DNA from: Plasmodium brasilianum
Lineage: Eukaryota > Apicomplexa > Aconoidasida > Haemosporida > Plasmodiidae
Direction of reading: 5' to 3'
DNA length: 64,000 bases
NCBI RefSeq assembly: GCF_023973825.1
Contig: NC_090117.1
Location: forward strand, 248,001-312,000
In this document: positions 58,091-64,000 of the stretch, piece after piece
Layout: each line of letters starts with the position of its first letter
Position numbering within the stretch: position 1 is the first letter of the stretch
Translations under genes and position numbers: made by a program
Notes under the pieces: generated by a model
Told to the model about the DNA's origin: nothing
What the model saw: the letters and a program-made list of their open reading frames with translations, nothing else
Databases searched by the model: none

Positions 58091-59138
58091 TTCTTGTTTT
58101 TATCCCTTTACCTTTAAGTGTGTATATTTTTGTTATTTCGCCTTTTTATTTTTTCATTTTATTTATGTATGTATTTTTAAAAAAAAAAAAAAATATCGTA
58201 ATATAAATTAATTTTTTATTTACTCATAACTTATTCTTCTTCCGCTTGATAATTATTTCCAATTTGAAGGACAAAAAAAAAAAAAAAAAAAGGAAAAAGA
58301 TAAAGGAGAAGAAAAAAAAAAGGAAAAAGGTGCAGCAAAAGAGAGAACAAAAAAGAAATGTTTATTAATATCTTATGTTATATATACTCCACTTTTCTGA
58401 GCAGCAAATTTTAAGCTTCTCCTGAACGACCGGGATAAATGACTTAAAGGAAAAGCATATGTACAGAACCTGTACATACGTACATAATATATCATCTTTA
58501 CTTGTGTACCCTGTTTAGCCAAAGCTGAAAAACATTTATAGTAGTGCATGGTTTAAAATGAAAAAGCAAAACCTCATTTAGTTGAATTGTGCACATATTT
58601 TAAAGTAGCGAATGATTCATTTTTTCCAAAAAAAAGAAAAAATAGTTAAAACGGAATAGAAGCATATATATATATATATATATATGTATATATGTACTTG
58701 TATGTATGTAAGTACTTATATGTGTGTACATATTTGTGTACGTGTATGTATAGCGTAACTGTAGCATACTATAGAAGCACAGCAGATAGTATATCCATAA
58801 TACAGTATTGCACAGTACAAGTAACATGAACAGGAATTTTCTTTATCCTTATTTCATTATGAGTTGTACAGTTTTCTTTTCGATATATTCCCATCAAGAA
58901 AGTAAGAACAGCAAGTAGAAAAAGAGGAAGAAAAGAAAAGGAAAAAGAAAAAGGAAATAGGCACAGCAGCAGTAATAGGAATAGTGGAAAGTTTAGTATT
59001 AGGCATTATCGAAGCTGGATTGTACGGGTCATATGTACATGTGTGTACGCCCACTTTCAGTAACAAGTACCCTATAAGAAGATTTAATCGAGTTTTCAAT
59101 TTTTCAAAGAGATCAATAAAAAAAAAGAAGAAATACAA

Positions 59139-59365
59139 TAATAATAATAATATTAATAATAATATTAATAATAATAATATTAATAATAATAATAATAATA
59201 ATATTAATAATAATAATAATATTAATAATAATATTAATAATAATATTAATAATAATATTAATAATAGTAATATTAATAATAATAATAATAATAATATTAA
59301 TAATAATAATAATATTAATAATAATATTAATAATAATAATATTAATAATATTAATAATAATAGTA
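59139..59365. repeat. AATAATATT microsatellite upstream of the SUZ-domain gene
   Basis: Interspersed AAT and ATT triplets give Asn/Ile readings on the plus strand and Leu/Ile on the minus strand. It ends about 80 bp before the SUZ-domain gene's ATG, so it probably lies in its 5' UTR. Confidence 0.85.
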
Positions 59366-59443
59366 GTAGTAATATAAGAAGCAGTAAACGTATCAATTGT
59401 AGCAGTAGTAGATTAACCCATCGTTTATATAAATGCACATAAA

Positions 59444-62400
59444 ATGACTGAAGGGAAAATACAGAATATTTATTTAAATGAAAAGAGTAAGAAACCAGGT
59501 GAGGATATAACCCCAAACGTGGTAGAGCATAAAAATGAGAATTTAAAAATAGCAAAAGAACAGGTAGAAGAAGAGGAAGAAGAAGAGGAAAAAGAGAAAA
59601 AAGGGCGAAAGGAAAAAGGTAGGAACAAACTCCATAAGAATAATGGTGGTAACAATAAGAGTGAATGCTACTACGATAATAGTAACAGTAGTTGTTTATT
59701 AGCTTCCAAAAATTTTACAAAACAAAACTATAATAATAGAACGAAGGAAGAGCAAAAATTATCAGATCAGAAAGAAGTAACATGTGGAAAGGAGAAAGAT
59801 GTTGAATTGCCAAAGAATAAAAGGAATGGAAAAAATGAGAAGAGCGTTAATACGTCAAAGAGTAAACTTGAAACACTTGCTTGTACAAATTACATTTCAT
59901 CCCCTTCCAATGAGGTCAATGTATGTATGGGAAATAATGCAATTACTAATAAATGTGCACATAATTCAAAAGAGGGGATGGTAAATGATGAAAAAATTAA
60001 AAAAAAAAATTTAGGTATTATTAATGGTCAAGTAGACCGAAGTGAAAAAGTAAAAGAGGAAAGTACGAGCGAAAGTTATAGTTCCAAATGGATAAATATG
60101 CCTCTTCAAAAAATGGGAAAAGGAGAGAAGGAGATAGTAGAAAGGGGTGGAAATACCATCATTCATAGCAGCAACGGAAGCGGTAAGCGCAACAGTGGTA
60201 GTGGTCTTTGCAATTACAGTGACGATTGTAGCGGCAGTTACAATGACCCGTATAATAGTAAATGCGAGGCGAATGAAGTGGGTTATAATACTAACGGGAA
60301 GGTATGGTATCAGAAGAGCACACACAAAAGTCATACATGCGCAGAAAAGATTGAAGATATCGATACGCAGAATGTAAATACATATGCTAAACAAGTTGAG
60401 GGTAATGCCAACAAGACGAAGAAGCAAAGTGAAGCGGAGAAAGAGATGGGAAAAAACGAAAATATTACTAGGAACAAAAGTAAACATATAAGTCAAAATG
60501 AAAGTAAAAATATAAGTCAAAATGAAAGTAAAAATATAAGTCAAAATGAAAGTAAAAATATAAGTCAAAATGAAAGTAAAAATATAAGTCAAAATATAAG
60601 TCAAAATGAAAATCAAAACAAAAGTAAAAATATAAGTCAAAATGAAAGTAAAAATATAAGTCAAAATGAAAGTAAAAATATAAGTAAAAATATAAGTCAA
60701 AATGAAAGTAAAAATATAAGTCAAAATGAAAGTAAAAATATAAGTCAAAATGAAAGTAAAAATATAAGTAAAAATATAAGTCAAAATGAAAGTAAAAATA
60801 TAAGTCAAAATGAAAGTAAAAATATAAGTAAAAATATAAGTCAAAATGAAAGTAAAAATATAAGTCAAAATGAAAGTCAAAATGAAAGTCAAAATGAAAA
60901 GAAACAATCCCTTCCCAGTAATGTGAGCAACGCGAATGAAGTTGCTTCAGCGGATGGCACATACACTTCGGATAATAGTAAATTTAAAAAAAAGAAAAAG
61001 AAAAAAAAGAATTTTCAAAATAATCTTCAAAGAGAGGAAAAATGTTTACAAAAAAAGGAAGAATCTGCAGTATGTCGAGATAACTACCATATTATGGATA
61101 TGGATCCTTTAACAAGTGGAAGTAATGATAAACATTTAACCATGGATGATGCTAATAATCCACTTGCACGGAATAGCGGAGGAGATATACCCGAAAGTAG
61201 CAAAGGAGTAAGGAAGAAATTCAAACTATTGAAGCGAAACGAGATGACATACGAAAATTACTCGCGTAATAAATTGTTTCCCTTTAACGCTAGTGGCACT
61301 GGAATTTGTATGGGCACCAGTAACGACAATGGTAAAAACGCAAACAGCAATAATATCGGTGATAAACTTGGTAATAATATTGGTGATAAACTTGGTAATA
61401 ATATTGGTGGTGATATTGGAAATAATATTGGTAGTAAAATTGGTAGTAACATTGGTAGTAACATTGGCGGTAACATTGGCAGTAACATTGGCAGTAACAA
61501 CGGTAGTAACAACGGTAGTAACAACAATAATAATGAGCATAGCAAAGGTAACAATAACAATAACAGTATTAGTATTAGTAATCGCATTAATGACGGTAAA
61601 AAATATCGAAGTGGTTGCAGTGCCAAGGGGGAGAAGACGCTAGAACAACGAGAAAAGGAGTATAACCAAATAAGGGCACGCATTTTTTCAAATTTTAATA
61701 AAAAGAAAAGCAATTTAAAAGTGGAAGGAGATAAAATGAATTACAGAAATTATAATCCTGTAAGTTGTAGTACATACTTTAATAACATGCAAAATGCGAA
61801 TGATCCGTATGTTTTTATGAACAATTTTTATAATAATATATTACCAAATAATAATACTCTTAATCAATACTATATACAAAGTAATAATAATACTAATAGT
61901 AATGTTTCTATGTGTACTATGAACCCGACAGGAGATTTATCTTCCCTTTCGTATTACTACAACGATACGAACAATAATATTAGTAATATTAATAGTAACA
62001 TTAATAATATGAATAATATGAATAATATGAATAGTAATAGTAATAGCAATCATAATAGTAATCATAATAATAATATGCCTTACCCGAATTACTTATATAA
62101 TATGCCTAATCACATGAGCTTTATGAAGATGGGTGCATTAAGTCCACTTGGCACCGTTACGTCTACAAACGGTAAATATTTCGACACTTACAATCAAAGT
62201 AATCCTTACGTTCCCACCATGATAGGTGGTAAAGTAAGCGGCAAGATAAGTGGCGGAATAAGTAGCGGAATAAGTGGCGGAATAAGTAGCGGAATAAGTG
62301 GCGGAATAAGCGGTACCATTAGTAACAGTGGAAAATGTAATAAGAATAAAATGCTTGGACAGAATAACAACGATTTCAAAAATAGCTGTAAGACATCCAT

Positions 62401-64000
62401 TGATAAAGCAAAGACACATAATAACTGTAATTCGTATAATAACAGGAATAAAAATTTTTACGAAATGAGTAATACCTTGTACAATAATATTTTTTTAAAT
62501 AACACAAATAACATATATATAAATAAGAACATAAATACTAAAGGAAATAGAAACGGAAACACAATAAATATCGATATGAATAAAAAAATAGAAAAAATAG
62601 ATTCTTTTTTTATGCCACACCCAATAATGAAGGATGAAAATTGCTACATTAACTTAAACAGTAAAATACATAATGATTTGAAGGAAAAGCAAAATATATG
62701 CCTCAATAAAACTAAAAATTGGAACGTTAATATGAAAAAGAAAAATGTAAAAGGAACACAGAATGGTATAAACGACATGTTAGAAGAGGTTCCATTTTTC
62801 AAGGGAGGAAATAGTGAAAGACCTGTAAGTGAAGCCGAGAAGGTCACTACCAGCGGGGAAAATGTTAACATTAACAGCAGTGGCAATAATAATCACAGCG
62901 GAAATAGCAACAATAACATGTACAGTAACAAGAACAGCTTCAATGACAATAGTAAGAACAACAAAAAGAAGAAAAAAAAGAATAAAAACAATAAGATGGC
63001 TATCCCCCTTAAGTGTTTTAGTAAGGACAACAACAACACTGGACAGCAAATGGAAGATGACAGTGTTAATAACAAAAATGAAAAGATGGATAATAATTAC
63101 AATAATAACAGTAATAGAAATAGTAGCAGCAATAACAATAATAGCAATAATAGCAATAATAGCAATAGTAGCAATAATAGCAATAATAGCAATAATAGCA
63201 ATAGTAGCAATAATAGCAATAGTAGCAATAATAGCAATAGTAGCAATAGTAGCAATAATAATATCAATTGTAGCAGTTACACCGATAGAGAAAAATGTAA
63301 TTACAATGTAAATAAAAACACAACTCTGGTACAACCAAATATTCAAAGTAAGGAAAATGTATGGCATCCCGATGGAAGTGCTCTTCAAAATTGTTCAAGT
63401 AAAAAAGAAGAAAAAAGTGGAGAGGCAAACGTCGAAAGGGGCACGAATAACACTAATAACAGTAGCTGCATTTATAACGGTAGCAGTGGTAACAATGGAG
63501 GTAATAACAAACAAAAAGCACTCAAAAAAGTGAGTGTTGAGAATAATAATTTCATTCAAAACGACCGCATGGATGAACATGCTCCTGAAAATTTAACAAA
63601 TAATTTAAACAGTAACTTAGATAAACAATTTTTTTGTAACATGAAATTTGCAAATAGTATTGTTCATACGAACAACTTGTGCGTGTCAAATACACCCAGT
63701 GAAACGGAAAAGAAAACACAGATGTCTCTCCATATTAATGCAAATAATGTACAACCAAAAGGGAAAAAGAAAAAATATATGAACAAAGGAAAAAAGAAAA
63801 ACGCACCCAAAAACAGCAGCAATAATTGTAACAATAATAATGGCTTTATGAATAGTAGCATTAATATGAACAGTAACATTAATATGAACAGTAACATTAA
63901 TATGAACAATAGTATTCATATGAACAATGGCCTTAATGTGAACAGTAATAACAATATTGATATTAGTAGTAATAATAATAATGTGGTGATAACGATGGGA
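59444..64000 (+). CDS. Very long Asn-rich protein with a SUZ domain (3' end beyond window)
   Basis: An uninterrupted frame runs from ATG 59444 to the right edge: 1,519 codons with no stop, all checked at intervals. An in-frame TAA 30 bases upstream fixes the start. Most of it is low-complexity: Lys/Glu-rich start, an array of SKNISQNE repeats (about 345-485), Asn/Ile/Gly repeats (about 635-690), GISSGISGG repeats (about 930-960) and Asn/Ser runs. One conserved part stands out: VRKKFKLLKR (589-598) and, after a Gly/Asn insert, TLEQREKEYNQIRARIF (732-748). This is the two-part pattern of the SUZ domain, an RNA-binding motif of R3H and other mRNA-associated proteins. I see no R3H domain before it. 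Role in mRNA binding is inferred. From memory, P. falciparum has a long unnamed protein at this place. Confidence 0.9.
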   Translation, partial: MTEGKIQNIYLNEKSKKPGEDITPNVVEHKNENLKIAKEQVEEEEEEEEKEKKGRKEKGRNKLHKNNGGNNKSECYYDNSNSSCLLASKNFTKQNYNNRTKEEQKLSDQKEVTCGKEKDVELPKNKRNGKNEKSVNTSKSKLETLACTNYISSPSNEVNVCMGNNAITNKCAHNSKEGMVNDEKIKKKNLGIINGQVDRSEKVKEESTSESYSSKWINMPLQKMGKGEKEIVERGGNTIIHSSNGSGKRNSGSGLCNYSDDCSGSYNDPYNSKCEANEVGYNTNGKVWYQKSTHKSHTCAEKIEDIDTQNVNTYAKQVEGNANKTKKQSEAEKEMGKNENITRNKSKHISQNESKNISQNESKNISQNESKNISQNESKNISQNISQNENQNKSKNISQNESKNISQNESKNISKNISQNESKNISQNESKNISQNESKNISKNISQNESKNISQNESKNISKNISQNESKNISQNESQNESQNEKKQSLPSNVSNANEVASADGTYTSDNSKFKKKKKKKKNFQNNLQREEKCLQKKEESAVCRDNYHIMDMDPLTSGSNDKHLTMDDANNPLARNSGGDIPESSKGVRKKFKLLKRNEMTYENYSRNKLFPFNASGTGICMGTSNDNGKNANSNNIGDKLGNNIGDKLGNNIGGDIGNNIGSKIGSNIGSNIGGNIGSNIGSNNGSNNGSNNNNNEHSKGNNNNNSISISNRINDGKKYRSGCSAKGEKTLEQREKEYNQIRARIFSNFNKKKSNLKVEGDKMNYRNYNPVSCSTYFNNMQNANDPYVFMNNFYNNILPNNNTLNQYYIQSNNNTNSNVSMCTMNPTGDLSSLSYYYNDTNNNISNINSNINNMNNMNNMNSNSNSNHNSNHNNNMPYPNYLYNMPNHMSFMKMGALSPLGTVTSTNGKYFDTYNQSNPYVPTMIGGKVSGKISGGISSGISGGISSGISGGISGTISNSGKCNKNKMLGQNNNDFKNSCKTSIDKAKTHNNCNSYNNRNKNFYEMSNTLYNNIFLNNTNNIYINKNINTKGNRNGNTINIDMNKKIEKIDSFFMPHPIMKDENCYINLNSKIHNDLKEKQNICLNKTKNWNVNMKKKNVKGTQNGINDMLEEVPFFKGGNSERPVSEAEKVTTSGENVNINSSGNNNHSGNSNNNMYSNKNSFNDNSKNNKKKKKKNKNNKMAIPLKCFSKDNNNTGQQMEDDSVNNKNEKMDNNYNNNSNRNSSSNNNNSNNSNNSNSSNNSNNSNNSNSSNNSNSSNNSNSSNSSNNNINCSSYTDREKCNYNVNKNTTLVQPNIQSKENVWHPDGSALQNCSSKKEEKSGEANVERGTNNTNNSSCIYNGSSGNNGGNNKQKALKKVSVENNNFIQNDRMDEHAPENLTNNLNSNLDKQFFCNMKFANSIVHTNNLCVSNTPSETEKKTQMSLHINANNVQPKGKKKKYMNKGKKKNAPKNSSNNCNNNNGFMNSSINMNSNINMNSNINMNNSIHMNNGLNVNSNNNIDISSNNNNVVITMG
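60479..60900 (+). repeat. Coding 24-bp repeat (SKNISQNE)n
   Basis: About 17 units of AGTAAAAATATAAGTCAAAATGAA-like sequence, some missing the QNE part (SKNISKNISQNE). The frame is kept throughout. The minus-strand Phe/Leu/Tyr readings are shadows. Confidence 0.95.

Larger units (their letters stand above)
56908..59443. other. Intergenic region before the SUZ-domain gene
   Basis: About 2.5 kb. It holds an 8-bp tandem array (57.94-58.09 kb), poly(A) runs, (AT)n, and at 59,139-59,365 an AAT/ATT microsatellite. A reading without ATG is open from 58,906 to 59,442 through that repeat. It is in a different frame from the SUZ-domain gene and is not called. Confidence 0.5.

Noticed and set aside
58857..59555. 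Minus-strand 232-codon Leu/Ile-rich frame
   Set aside because: Shadow of the AAT/ATT microsatellite. Composition is set by the repeat.
60011..60962. Minus-strand frames of 298 and 164 codons with FILTYIFT or HFDLYFYF repeats
   Set aside because: They are exact antisense shadows of the 24-bp coding repeat in the SUZ-domain gene.
1..64000. tRNA or rRNA genes
   Set aside because: No cloverleaf with a GTTCGA-type T-loop and matching stem was found by eye, and no conserved rRNA segment was recognised. A covariance-model scan could still find small RNAs.

Overview
The window is nuclear DNA of a malaria parasite (genus Plasmodium). It is very AT-rich, with long poly(A)/poly(T) runs and (AT)n tracts, short GT-AG introns, Asn/Lys-rich low-complexity inserts inside otherwise conserved proteins, and two PHIST-domain genes carrying PEXEL export motifs. 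The base composition is AT-rich but the core genes are less extreme than P. falciparum, and the exported genes are not ones I recognise from P. falciparum. A non-falciparum species such as P. malariae or P. ovale fits best, but the species is inferred, not shown.

Region 1 (1 to about 20,100) is subtelomeric accessory DNA. It holds four two-exon genes for exported proteins, each with a hydrophobic segment in exon 1 and a PEXEL motif 24-31 residues into exon 2. They are a repeat protein cut by the left edge, a protein with a C-terminal hydrophobic pair, and two PHIST proteins in tandem. Between them lie 3-5 kb gene-free stretches of AT-rich sequence with microsatellites.

Region 2 (20,107 to 64,000) is conserved chromosome core. 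In order: RFC1 (+), an apicoplast-type RsuA/RluB pseudouridine synthase (+, 2 exons), RAMP4/SERP1 (-, 2 exons), a doubtful membrane gene (-), a small one-TM protein (+), ribosomal protein eS30 (-, 2 exons), a saccharopine-dehydrogenase-like oxidoreductase (-), SNW/SKIP splicing factor (+), a giant patatin-like phospholipase (-), SmD2 (-, 2 exons), DDX47 RNA helicase (+), a SpoU-family rRNA methyltransferase (+, 4 exons) and the first 1,519 codons of a very long Asn-rich SUZ-domain protein (+) cut by the right edge. From memory, this order matches the right end of P. falciparum chromosome 2 from RFC1 inward, in inverted orientation.

Most core genes serve information processing: DNA replication (RFC1), splicing (SNW, SmD2), rRNA maturation (DDX47, methyltransferase, pseudouridine synthase) and translation or secretion (eS30, RAMP4). 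Several were rebuilt by hand from splice signals. Two of them (SmD2 and the methyltransferase) each have one base too few in a long A run, which breaks the frame in an otherwise intact conserved protein. This is probably a homopolymer sequencing error.

I found no mobile element, CRISPR array, rRNA or tRNA gene. No clearly new multi-gene system is visible. The most novel leads are a possible 43-residue two-exon membrane protein at 38.4-38.9 kb, exon-like islands at 36.1-37.8 kb, and the SUZ-domain protein.
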